64,000 nucleotides of DNA from Planctomycetaceae bacterium (GTDB lineage: Bacteria; Planctomycetota; Planctomycetia; Planctomycetales; Planctomycetaceae), in contig OMIV01000190.1 in the NCBI GenBank assembly GCA_900299185.1, positions 1 through 64,000 of the forward strand, given 5' to 3'. Shown piece by piece: positions 1 to 7,793 of this stretch. A model generated the notes under the pieces. It ran no database searches. It was given only the letters and a program-made list of their open reading frames with translations, and was not told where the DNA came from. Each line of letters opens with the position of its first letter. The stretch's first letter is position 1. A program made the position numbers and the translations under genes.

Positions 1-304
1 GCGATAAGAAACCAGTCGACATCCGAAATCGCGTGGCGAGACAACATGTTGAGCCTTCCGTGGCAGGAGTGGAAAACCGACCTCTATCCCATACTCCTCT
101 CTAATGTCCACACGGCCTAAGTTCGCTTCGTCAATGCGAGCAGTTCCGACTACTCGTCATTCACTCGTGCTCCATGGCATTCAGCAAACACAGCCACAAC
201 TGCGTCCCACGGATTGCATGGAGCACGAACGAAACTCTGCAAGCGACCAAAGCATTGAGCGTCTCACCTGCGGACTTCGAATCAACCAGCAAGTGCCGAC
301 CAAC
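1..304. other. Left-edge stretch with no supported gene
   Basis: This stretch lies downstream of the minus-strand lipoprotein gene. A plus-strand frame is open from the window edge to a TAA at 102-104 and could be the last 33 codons of a gene that starts outside the window. The fragment shows no recognisable motif and is too short to judge. Nothing else stands out on either strand. Confidence 0.3.
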
Positions 305-1702
305 TCAGGGACGCTCGTTGGCGATCAAGATTTGCAACGCTTGCCCGGCCCTAGTCTTCACCTTGTGATCAGGACTTTCGGCAGCGAGCTTCTCCAATGG
401 AAACAAGCTGCGGTTCTGCCGACACTTTCGCAGCACTTCTGCTAAACGAACGTCGGCATTCACGAGTTCCACTAGAGCCAACCAATTGTGCCGGTCTTTA
501 TTCCAATCGAGGTGCATGCCGGGCAACACACCATCCCACATCGAGATCGATCGCGCCTTCATGACATAGCCTGTTGGAAACGCTTCCTCAGCAGTGAATC
601 GCCAAACAACTTCGCGATCACCAAGTTGCGTCCCGTTCGACTCGACCAACACCCCCGGCATCTTCACGACACACCGCAATGGATTTTGCGAACCGAGAAT
701 GAAGTAGTGTGCCCCATGAAGGCCCCAGATGCGTCTCGCGAGCTTCCCGATGTCTTCCTTGAATGCCAATTCGCCACCGGGGTAATCAACCATCGCAGCA
801 GTCCAAGCTTCAGCAAAACGATCGCTTGACGGCCCGCCGTCTCGAGGAACGAAGTTTCGTTTCAGCTCTTCAACATCGATCGGCTGACCATCCATTCGCT
901 TCACCTTCGAGGTAACGAGTCGCTCCATCAGCAAGATGACGGCCTTATCGAAGTCGAACGTTTCTTGTCCGTCAGCATCGCTCTTCATCGGTAGTTTTAC
1001 TTCCAGCCGTTCGAACAGCATTTCGAACTCACGACGTATTCGCGGCTCGAAGTTGCTGCGCGGCTGTTGGGACGATTCAAGCTGAACTTGATAGAGGCGT
1101 TCAAAGAGCTTCGAACCATCTAACCGCAGCCAATCCATAAGCTCGGTCGAGTCATAATCGGGAGCAAAGTAACGCTTCAGAGTTCGCTCTAATTGATCGC
1201 CAACCATATCGACCAATTCGCGCCGCGCGGCAGCTGCATCAATCAGATCAACCTCTTCGGTCAGAGTCTCAGTCCATCGAAACTCCGTCAGCAATCCGAA
1301 GTCGTTGACGACTCGCTCAACTTGGAGAGTGCTCGATCTTTCGAGACCCTCTCGGCGAATCTCCATGTGCTGCGGCACCTTGTCGCCAGCTTTCACTCGC
1401 TTCCTCGCCAGCACATGGCTGACCTTGCTGCTGTTGGATGAAGGCTTATCCCAGCGGATCGGAACTTGAGTGAGATCGCCATCAAACTTATCGAACGACT
1501 GACCTTGGCCGACCTCGTTCGCTTCGTCCCACTCTTTTGCATCAAAGACCTGCTGGTCGACTTGAAGGACACAGCGATCGACCGCCCCATCCGGCAGCAG
1601 TTCTGACTGGACGTGATACACAGGATTCGGGCCGCATCCCGACATCAGCCCACACACTCCCCAGAAGAACGCGAGCCAAGTTAAGTTTCGCAAGCTGTCC
1701 AT
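305..1702 (-). CDS. Putative lipoprotein, unknown function
   Basis: The product is about 465 residues. The N-terminus is a lipoprotein signal: a short charged start, a hydrophobic stretch rich in Leu, Ala, Phe and Trp, and a lipobox LMSGC with Cys23 as the lipidated residue. I chose the ATG at 1702 because a GAGGAA ribosome-binding site sits five bases upstream and because it places the signal peptide at the very start; a longer frame to 1747 would bury the signal. The mature part is acidic and mostly soluble, with no motif I recognise. It is probably attached to a membrane, facing the periplasm. The next gene (YbaK) is divergent, so this is a single-gene unit at least on its upstream side. 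Function unknown. Confidence 0.75.
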   Translation of the reverse strand: MDSLRNLTWLAFFWGVCGLMSGCGPNPVYHVQSELLPDGAVDRCVLQVDQQVFDAKEWDEANEVGQGQSFDKFDGDLTQVPIRWDKPSSNSSKVSHVLARKRVKAGDKVPQHMEIRREGLERSSTLQVERVVNDFGLLTEFRWTETLTEEVDLIDAAAARRELVDMVGDQLERTLKRYFAPDYDSTELMDWLRLDGSKLFERLYQVQLESSQQPRSNFEPRIRREFEMLFERLEVKLPMKSDADGQETFDFDKAVILLMERLVTSKVKRMDGQPIDVEELKRNFVPRDGGPSSDRFAEAWTAAMVDYPGGELAFKEDIGKLARRIWGLHGAHYFILGSQNPLRCVVKMPGVLVESNGTQLGDREVVWRFTAEEAFPTGYVMKARSISMWDGVLPGMHLDWNKDRHNWLALVELVNADVRLAEVLRKCRQNRSLFPLEKLAAESPDHKVKTRAGQALQILIANERP

Positions 1703-1813
1703 TGAGAGTTCCTCGGTCTCGCCAAAAGTCAGATCGATGCTCAGCAACTATGTGCAACTCGATGCGCCGCTCCCGACTTTATTCCCGACAAACACCAGCC
1801 TTCTGACCTCATC

Positions 1814-2293
1814 ATGCCCGCCAAGACCAACGCGATTCGACTTTTGGAGCAAGGTGGTATTCGTTTCGAACTCCGCGAGTATGAGGTCGATGAAAGCGAT
1901 CTCTCCGCGGAAAGCGTTGCTGCCAAAGTTGGACTGCCGGAAGAGCAAGTCTTTAAGACCTTGGTCGCCAAAGGTGACCGCAACGGAGTTTGTTTTGCGG
2001 TCATTCCGGCCAACTGCAAGCTCGACCTCAAAGCACTCGCCCAGCTGACCGGAGATCGCAAGATCGACACCGTTCCGCTGAAAGACGTGCAGCCTTTGAC
2101 CGGTTACATCCGAGGCGGAGTGACCGTCTTCGGTGCCAAGAAAGCGTTCCCCGTGTTTGCCAACGAAACGATCGAAATCTGCGATGTGATCTCGGTCTCT
2201 GCCGGTCAGAGAGGTCTGCAAATACTGCTCTCTCCTCAAGACTACGTCGCCGCAACCCAAGCGAAACTCGGCCCTATCGGGATGACGACATAA
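1814..2293 (+). CDS. ybaK: YbaK/EbsC-type aminoacyl-tRNA deacylase
   Basis: The 159-residue product matches the bacterial YbaK family in length and layout. These cytoplasmic proteins hydrolyse mischarged Cys-tRNA(Pro) or related tRNAs and so proofread translation. Visible family features are the N-terminal TNAIRLLE segment, the VFKTLV motif with the conserved lysine (Lys48) that contributes to the active site, the VIPANCKLDLKAL segment, and the late VFGAKKAFPVF and SAGQRGLQ blocks. The exact substrate (Cys-tRNAPro or another) cannot be decided from sequence. The ATG at 1814 lacks a strong Shine-Dalgarno site, but the family-typical N-terminus supports it. The upstream lipoprotein gene is divergent. 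Confidence 0.9.
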   Translation: MPAKTNAIRLLEQGGIRFELREYEVDESDLSAESVAAKVGLPEEQVFKTLVAKGDRNGVCFAVIPANCKLDLKALAQLTGDRKIDTVPLKDVQPLTGYIRGGVTVFGAKKAFPVFANETIEICDVISVSAGQRGLQILLSPQDYVAATQAKLGPIGMTT

Positions 2294-2406
2294 CCAATCC
2301 GAGATCGCTGCCTTCAAGCCACCAACAACTCACCGCGTGATATTCACGAACGCATTACGTCCTAGGTCCACGTTCAGACTTCATCCCCACAAACGTTGTA
2401 CAAGCC

Positions 2407-3066
2407 ATGAATCAAACAGCGACACAATCGACCGGTAATCGCATCCCGCTCTGGCTCAAGCTGCTCTACACCGCCTTCATGTTGGTGCTTGTGCCGTACT
2501 ACTGGCGGGCCTATGGACCAACCAACTTCCTGTGGTTCTGCGACGTCGCATTGATCGTCACATTGATTGGCTTATGGCGTGAGTCGCCGTTCCTAATCAG
2601 CACTCAAGCGGTCGCAATCGTCGCTCCTCAGATCTTGTGGATCATCAGCTTCGTCGTCGAACTCGTCACCGGAAAGCCGTTTATCGGACTCGCCAGCTAC
2701 ATGTTCGACGACACCATTCCGCTGTTTGTGCGGGGCTTGTCGCTCTTTCATGGTTGGATGCCGCTCTTGTTGCTGTGGCTTGTTTGGCGAGTTGGCTTTG
2801 ATCGACGAGCCTGGAAAGCCCAAGCCACCATCGCAGCCACTGTGTTGACGACAGCATTCCTCGTACTCGATGGCCCCACCGGACCGGCAGGCAACGTCAA
2901 CAAAGTCTTCGGCCTCGACGATGCCGCTCCTCAATCTTGGATGCCCCCTGCGATGTGGGTCGCAGTGTTGTGTGTTCTTTATCCGCTGGTGATCTATCTG
3001 CCGTCCCATCTGGTCTTCAGCCGAGTCGCTCCGTCCGCCATCCGAATTGACTGCGACATCTCGTAA
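2407..3066 (+). CDS. Multi-pass membrane protein, planctomycete-type hypothetical
   Basis: The 219-residue product is strongly hydrophobic with about six predicted membrane segments (roughly residues 15-35, 42-60, 68-90, 108-128, 138-155 and 180-205). A PYYWRAYGPTNFLWFCD stretch near residue 30 has aromatic residues typical of a membrane border. No transporter or enzyme motif is visible. It follows ybaK by about 110 bases on the same strand and precedes another small hypothetical gene; these may be cotranscribed but nothing ties their functions. I recall similar proteins annotated as membrane-associated in planctomycetes, without a known role. Confidence 0.75.
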   Translation: MNQTATQSTGNRIPLWLKLLYTAFMLVLVPYYWRAYGPTNFLWFCDVALIVTLIGLWRESPFLISTQAVAIVAPQILWIISFVVELVTGKPFIGLASYMFDDTIPLFVRGLSLFHGWMPLLLLWLVWRVGFDRRAWKAQATIAATVLTTAFLVLDGPTGPAGNVNKVFGLDDAAPQSWMPPAMWVAVLCVLYPLVIYLPSHLVFSRVAPSAIRIDCDIS

Positions 3067-3212
3067 GCAAACCGATGCAGATCCTCGACGGGCGATTGCT
3101 GCCAATCTCGCAGCTCGCCCTTATTGTCCGCAGCCCACTCACCAGGAGTGGGCCTCGCCCCTTCTCAAGCGACGTTTACGTTTCGCAAAACCTCACTCGA
3201 GCTCACGTACTC

Positions 3213-3686
3213 ATGCCGACCTTTGACGATCTCGCCGCTTCGCGCCGAGCATGGATTAACGATGTACTCGCCCCGTGGTGCCGACAAGCCGATCGCAAGC
3301 AGCTAATTAAGGCACAGATCGACTGGTTGAATCTCGCCGGACAAGTCGACCCGAAAGCCACACTCTGGGTATGGGCCTGGAGCCGTTTTGCACCACTCGT
3401 GCATGACGGCCTGCCGGGACTGAGCGAGACAAATGAAGTCAAAGTCACGCTCAATTCAGGCTCGATCATCAGCGGCTATCCCGATAACCGGGAAAGCGAA
3501 CATGGCCAACTCGTGCTCTTAATCCAAGCCGCTGATGGACGCCTCGTACATGGCGATCCCATCTCGATCGACGACGTGCAGTCCGTCGAGTTCGCTCGCC
3601 CCGAAGACGTCGTCGCGCCCTGCCCCATCCCCGATCGCCCACTCACAATGATGACCGACCTGAACGACCCCGAAGTGAGAATCTGA
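3213..3686 (+). CDS. Conserved hypothetical soluble protein
   Basis: The product is about 157 residues from the ATG at 3213. A longer frame opens at 3075, but its first 46 residues look like non-coding sequence, so the MPTFDDLAASRR start is preferred. The protein has no signal peptide or membrane segment. The first half is helical and Trp-rich (LWVWAWSRF near residue 56). The second half has a beta-rich stretch that begins with NEVKVTLNSGSIISGYP and could be a small barrel. Family not recognised. It sits 146 bases after the membrane protein gene on the same strand. Confidence 0.65.
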   Translation: MPTFDDLAASRRAWINDVLAPWCRQADRKQLIKAQIDWLNLAGQVDPKATLWVWAWSRFAPLVHDGLPGLSETNEVKVTLNSGSIISGYPDNRESEHGQLVLLIQAADGRLVHGDPISIDDVQSVEFARPEDVVAPCPIPDRPLTMMTDLNDPEVRI

Positions 3687-3841
3687 CAGATCGCCGCCGA
3701 GTGTTGCCGGAACCCGACGACATCTCTCCGTTTCACATTCTCCGTTTCCTTTGTTCGCTCCTGTTCCATTCCGAATAGCGACGGACGGAGCAGAAGCAAC
3801 CGGAGAGAACAGCGGGAAAAACTCCAGTGCCGTAAGAACTA

Positions 3842-5284
3842 TTACTCTTTCAGCTTGATCGAGACGAACTTCGTTTCGAGGTAAGCCTCGAGCCCCTCAT
3901 GAGCGAGTTCTCGACCGAGACCGCTTTCCTTCATGCCGCCGAAGGGACATTGCGGAGTGGCCGGGATTGGGTCGTTAATGCAGAGTATGCCGGCTTCGAG
4001 TCCCTCGCTCATTTTCCATGCGGTCGTGAGGTCGTTCGTGAAGACGTAGGCCGCGAGCCCATACGGAGTGTTGTTCGCCTGCGCGATCACGTCGTCGATG
4101 TTGTTGAAGTCGAGCAACGGCATAATCGGCGCGAAGGGCTCTTCGGTGAGGATGCGACAGTCAGACGGCAAGTCGGTCACGACCGTCGGCTCAAAGAAAT
4201 AGCCGCGATCAAACTTCGAACTGCGCTGACCGCCGGCAAGCACCTTTGCACCGCGCGACTTCGCGTCATCAATCAACCCGAGCGTCTTCGCGAGAGCCTT
4301 CTCTTCAAACATCGGCCCGATCTCGACGCCGTCATCGAGACCATTGCCGAGCTTCAGCTTGCGAGCCCTTTCGACGGCGGCTTCGGTGAACTCTTTGTGG
4401 ACATCGCGATGCACGTAGAAGCGACTGGGACAGATGCAGACTTGCCCGTTGTTTCGGAACTTGCCGATGACGGCCAAATTCGCGACGGCTTCGGGGTCAG
4501 CATCTGGGAAGACGATCAACGGAGCATGACCGCCGAGTTCCAGACTGATCCGCTTCACTTGATCCGCGCAGCCGCGCATCAGCTGCTTCCCGACTTCCGT
4601 CGAGCCCGTGAAGCTGATCTTTCTCACTGCCTTGTTCTCTAAGAACTCGGCCGCCATTTCATCTGCCGAGCCGATGACGAGATTCGCAACTCCGGGCGGA
4701 AGTCCCGCATCGACCAAGCACTTGAAGACCTCAATCAAGCTCAGCGGCGTTTGGCTCGCCGGTCGCGCGACGACGGTGCAGCCCGCTGCCAATGCCGGAG
4801 CAATCTTCCGAGCTTGCAGGGTGACAGGAAAATTCCACGGCGAGATCGAGGCAACAACTCCGACCGGGTGCTTGAGCGTCAGATGCCGCTTGCCCGGTAC
4901 TGCGGGCGGGATAATTTGCCCATAAGCCCGCTTGCCCTCTTCAGCGAACCACTCGTAAGTGTCGGCAGAGTGCAGAATCTCGGCTCGCGCTTCTGCGAGC
5001 GGCTTGCCTTGTTCGAGCGTGAGAATGCGAGCAATCGCTTCGCACCGTTCGCGCATCAGATCTGCAGTCTTCTTGAGAATGCGAGCACGCTCCCAAGACG
5101 TCTTCTTCATCCAATCGGGCATTGCCTTTTGAGCGACTTCGATAGCTCGGCGCGTCTCAGCCCGACCGGCGTAGGCGACCTCTTGAATGACCTCTTCGGT
5201 TGCGGGGTTGATGACGCCCAAAGTCCGACTGTCATCTGCGTTACACCACTGCCCGCCAATCAACATCTGCCCGATCGCTGCCAT
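3842..5284 (-). CDS. gabD: NAD(P)-dependent aldehyde dehydrogenase, succinate-semialdehyde type
   Basis: The 480-residue product has the full aldehyde dehydrogenase superfamily layout and usual length. Visible motifs are SPWNFP (about 148-153) in the cofactor site, FTGSTEVGK (225-233), LELGGHAP with catalytic base Glu249, and GQVCICPSRF with nucleophile Cys283. The closest family by motif style is NAD(P)-dependent succinate-semialdehyde dehydrogenase, which would oxidise succinate semialdehyde to succinate, but substrate cannot be fixed by eye. One oddity is Arg174 in VVARPASQTP, where most relatives have a lysine that contacts the cofactor. The gene is alone, followed by a gap on its 3' side and divergent from the GntR regulator on the other. 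Confidence 0.85.
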   Translation of the reverse strand: MAAIGQMLIGGQWCNADDSRTLGVINPATEEVIQEVAYAGRAETRRAIEVAQKAMPDWMKKTSWERARILKKTADLMRERCEAIARILTLEQGKPLAEARAEILHSADTYEWFAEEGKRAYGQIIPPAVPGKRHLTLKHPVGVVASISPWNFPVTLQARKIAPALAAGCTVVARPASQTPLSLIEVFKCLVDAGLPPGVANLVIGSADEMAAEFLENKAVRKISFTGSTEVGKQLMRGCADQVKRISLELGGHAPLIVFPDADPEAVANLAVIGKFRNNGQVCICPSRFYVHRDVHKEFTEAAVERARKLKLGNGLDDGVEIGPMFEEKALAKTLGLIDDAKSRGAKVLAGGQRSSKFDRGYFFEPTVVTDLPSDCRILTEEPFAPIMPLLDFNNIDDVIAQANNTPYGLAAYVFTNDLTTAWKMSEGLEAGILCINDPIPATPQCPFGGMKESGLGRELAHEGLEAYLETKFVSIKLKE

Positions 5285-5420
5285 AGCGCTGTCCTTAAAG
5301 GAGAAGAGTCTGTGAGCCGCGGCTGAAGGTGCCGTGATGGTGCGATTGATAGCCCGTAAGCAGCGACAGTTCGACTCGGGGCGAGATTCTTCAGAGAATC
5401 CCTCTTGCGTCTCATTTCGA

Positions 5421-5443
5421 CTGTATTAACACTGCTAGTACAG
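5421..5443. promoter_or_regulatory. Predicted YtrA-type GntR operator (autoregulatory site)
   Basis: An inverted repeat CTGTATTA-N7-TAGTACAG lies 15 bases before the regulator start codon. The two 8-base arms match except for one transition. Its shape resembles published operators of YtrA-subfamily GntR regulators, which carry inverted TATTA/TAATA half-sites. Its position suggests that the regulator represses its own gene and the downstream ABC genes. The site assignment is inference from position and symmetry. Confidence 0.6.
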
Positions 5444-5458
5444 CCGATCGAGGATGCC

Positions 5459-5845
5459 ATGCAACTTCACATCAATACCGCCAGTCGGACGCCGATCTAC
5501 AAGCAGCTCATCGAGCAAATTCGCTCGGGGATTGCTCGGGGAGATCTGCAAGCCGAGGAACAACTGCCGTCCGTGCGGCAGGTCTCGAAGGATTTGGTCA
5601 TCAATCCCAACACGGTCGCGCGGGTCTACATGGAGCTGGAGCGCGAAGGAGTGCTCAACACGCGGCCGGGGCTCGGTGTGTTCGTCGCGAACAAGAAGGT
5701 CGAACTCATGAAGCGGGCTCGCGATGACCGCGTGATCGAGATGCTCGATCGGTTCCTCACGGAAGCCGTGCATATGGGCTGCACTCGCAAGGACGTTGAG
5801 TCGTTGTTCTCAAAACGGCTCGGGCAATTTCAGTGGCCGGAGTAG
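5459..5845 (+). CDS. GntR-family regulator, YtrA subfamily
   Basis: The 128-residue product is a short GntR regulator: an N-terminal winged helix-turn-helix (about residues 10-75, with IYKQLIEQIRSGIARGDL, LPSVRQ and NPNTVARVYMELEREG) followed by only a short helical tail that serves for dimerisation. That short tail defines the YtrA subfamily, which usually controls adjacent ABC exporters. I chose the ATG at 5459 because it starts at the conserved MQLHI segment and has a GAGG site just upstream; a frame from 5405 would run through the predicted operator. The gene precedes an ABC ATPase and permeases on the same strand. It likely represses the locus until an envelope or antimicrobial signal appears. 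Confidence 0.9.
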   Translation: MQLHINTASRTPIYKQLIEQIRSGIARGDLQAEEQLPSVRQVSKDLVINPNTVARVYMELEREGVLNTRPGLGVFVANKKVELMKRARDDRVIEMLDRFLTEAVHMGCTRKDVESLFSKRLGQFQWPE

Positions 5846-5851
5846 GGCAGT

Positions 5852-5942
5852 GGGACGAATGGGACCGATGCGACGAATGAAAGGACGACGAACTTCTAGT
5901 CCGTCGCAGCGGGTGATCGATGGACTGGAAGTCCGTTGTACG
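5852..5942. repeat. Intergenic repeat block: 9-base tandem units and AGTCCGTCG palindrome
   Basis: Directly after the regulator stop are three 9-base units (GGGACGAAT, GGGACCGAT, GCGACGAAT at 5852-5878). They are followed by an inverted repeat GACGAACT-TCT-AGTCCGTC (about 5887-5905) and a second small palindrome GGACT-GGA-AGTCC (5922-5934). The AGTCCGTCG core recurs at 7657-7720 and 59195-59218. The block looks like dispersed repetitive DNA, not a terminator, since no T-run follows. Confidence 0.65.
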
Positions 5943-5993
5943 AGGCCGGGTGGAATGCAACCTACAAAGAACTCAAATCAATGAGGCAGGCTC

Positions 5994-6917
5994 ATGGCGG
6001 ATGTCATCGTCACTGAGAATCTGACGAAGTACTACGGCTCGAAGTGCGTCGTGAATCATCTGGAGCTGCGCGTGCCGGAAGGGTGCGTGTATGGCTTCTT
6101 GGGACGCAACGGCGCGGGTAAGTCGACGACTATCAAAATGCTGACCGGCATGGTGCGGCCTGATTATGGCAAGGCTCGCGTACTCGGTGAGGATGCGGTT
6201 GAACTTAGCCCGGCCATCAAGCGGCGAGTCGCCTATCTCGCGGAAGGGCATCCGCTCTACGGCTGGATGTCGATCGAGTCGGCGATGAAGTTCACCCGGG
6301 CGTTTTATCCCAGTTGGAATCAGACGCTGTTCGAGCAAGTACTCGATCACTTCCAGCTCGATCGTAAGAAGAAGATCAAGCACCTCTCGAAGGGGCAGCA
6401 GGCTCAAGTATCGCTCGCCTTAGGGATCGCACCGGATCCCGAGTTGCTCATTCTCGATGACCCGACGCTCGGACTCGACACCGTTGTGCGACGCGACTTC
6501 TTGGAGTCGCTAATTCAGATCATTCAACGCAAAGGTCGGACGATCTTCTTGAGCTCGCATGTGCTCGGCGACGTCGAGCGAGTGGCCGATCGCATCGGAG
6601 TGATGGTCGATGGTTCGCTACGAGTCGATTGCCCGACCGATGAGTTCAAGCAGGCCATTCGCCGAGTCGTGCTCACTTTCGAAGCGACTCCGCAAGCGAT
6701 CAGCGGATGCGAGGGGCTCATTGCTCTGCATGCAGAGGGGAAGCGGCTCGAACTGGTGATCTATGGGTATGGGGACGCGCACATGGAGTTGTTCGAGTCC
6801 CTGAAACCCGCTCCGGTGGATGTCGAGGTTGTGGAACTGAATCTCGAAGACGCCTTCATCGAATACACACGCGGCTCAAGACGCGCGATGCCGGTGTTCG
6901 CGGGCGAACGAGAATAG
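5994..6917 (+). CDS. ABC transporter ATP-binding protein
   Basis: The 307-residue product is a cytoplasmic ABC ATPase of the kind that pairs with ABC-2 permeases. Walker A is GRNGAGKST (37-45), the signature is LSKGQ (131-135), Walker B is LLILDD (151-156), the D-loop is GLD and the H-loop is SSHVLGDVERVADR. In Walker B the usual catalytic glutamate is replaced by Asp156, so hydrolysis may be slow or need another base. A C-terminal domain of about 90 residues follows the ATPase fold and may be regulatory. The gene lies between the YtrA regulator and a permease whose start is two bases after this stop, so they are clearly one operon. The substrate is unknown. Confidence 0.9.
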   Translation: MADVIVTENLTKYYGSKCVVNHLELRVPEGCVYGFLGRNGAGKSTTIKMLTGMVRPDYGKARVLGEDAVELSPAIKRRVAYLAEGHPLYGWMSIESAMKFTRAFYPSWNQTLFEQVLDHFQLDRKKKIKHLSKGQQAQVSLALGIAPDPELLILDDPTLGLDTVVRRDFLESLIQIIQRKGRTIFLSSHVLGDVERVADRIGVMVDGSLRVDCPTDEFKQAIRRVVLTFEATPQAISGCEGLIALHAEGKRLELVIYGYGDAHMELFESLKPAPVDVEVVELNLEDAFIEYTRGSRRAMPVFAGERE

Positions 6918-6919
6918 GT

Positions 6920-7648
6920 ATGACGGCCATGTGGCTTTGGGGGAAAATCAACATGCCGATTAGAGCTTTGGTGTGGAAAGAATTACGCAGCAGCGCGTTG
7001 ATCGTGGCGATTGCGGGGTTTGTCTTCGGCGCATGGCTCATGTGGCTGACGAATGGATTCGGACTCTGGCCGCAGCCGCCGATGTACTCGTACCAACAGA
7101 GCGAATGCGAACTCGCGATCGTCGACGGTGCGTTCTGGTATGCGGTCTTGGCTGGCTCGCTGAGTTTGTTCTTGGGGATCAATGCGGCTCGAACTGAGTC
7201 GATCGGCAAGCACTGGCAATTCGCATTGTTTCGACCAGTCAGCCGTCGAATGGTGATGGCAACAAAGATCGCTGTCGGAGTTTTGCTGAGCAGCGTGATC
7301 TCGGTAGTGCCGCTTTTCGTGTACTTCGTGTGGCTGAGGCAGCCGGGCAACTTACAGGGACCGTTCGACAGCAGCTTCTATCGCCCCACATGCAGTGTCT
7401 GGATTTGGACGCCGCTCATGTTCTTAGCAGCGTTCTGGTCAGAGCTAAATGAAGCTCGTTGGTGGGGCTCAAAGTTCTGGCCGGTGCTGGGAGTGATCGT
7501 CGCCTGCTTCTGGTTGTGGTTCATGCCGCTCGTCGAACCTCGCGAGTTCGCCTTCATGCTCGATGTGCTACCGGTCGGATGGTTCGTGCTCGGCGGATTA
7601 TTGCTTGCTGCGGTGATGGGAGTCGGGGCGGAACGAGACTTCGCATGA
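6920..7648 (+). CDS. ABC-2 type permease
   Basis: The 242-residue product has about six membrane segments and the ABC-2 permease pattern: an N-terminal WKELRSS coupling segment, a cytoplasmic RPVSRRMV loop after the second membrane pair, and hydrophobic helices up to the C-terminal GAERDFA. A frame in the same phase opens at 6707 inside the ATPase gene, but the ATG at 6920, two bases after the ATPase stop, is the natural start; ATG 6953 is also possible. The permease domain is clearly paralogous to the last 215 residues of the downstream 761-residue protein: both share RPVSRR and end in ERDFA/ERDYA. It likely forms the channel with the ATPase. Confidence 0.85.
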   Translation: MTAMWLWGKINMPIRALVWKELRSSALIVAIAGFVFGAWLMWLTNGFGLWPQPPMYSYQQSECELAIVDGAFWYAVLAGSLSLFLGINAARTESIGKHWQFALFRPVSRRMVMATKIAVGVLLSSVISVVPLFVYFVWLRQPGNLQGPFDSSFYRPTCSVWIWTPLMFLAAFWSELNEARWWGSKFWPVLGVIVACFWLWFMPLVEPREFAFMLDVLPVGWFVLGGLLLAAVMGVGAERDFA

Positions 7649-7656
7649 GGGCAGTA

Positions 7657-7720
7657 CGACGGACTTCTTGTTCGTCACGGTGTCATCGGGACGAAAGAGC
7701 GACGGTCAAGAAGTCCGTCG
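7657..7720. repeat. Long inverted repeat with perfect 14-base arms
   Basis: CGACGGACTTCTTG (7657-7670) pairs perfectly with CAAGAAGTCCGTCG (7707-7720). Inside, TTCGTC and GACGAA add a further inner stem. The transcript would fold into a long hairpin just after the permease stop, between two genes of the same operon. It shares the AAGTCCGTCG core with blocks at 5.9 and 59.2 kb, so it is best read as a dispersed palindromic repeat. No T-run follows, so termination is not supported. Confidence 0.75.
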
Positions 7721-7793
7721 CCCAAAGAGTTGAGCGTCGCATTGCGACTGAGGAAAGCGGTGAAAAGTCACCGTACTCCAACGAGGCATTCTT

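Noticed and set aside
3899-4642. A 247-codon frame antisense to the aldehyde dehydrogenase
   Set aside because: It runs opposite a gene with complete family motifs, has no recognisable domain, and reflects the codon pattern of the real gene.
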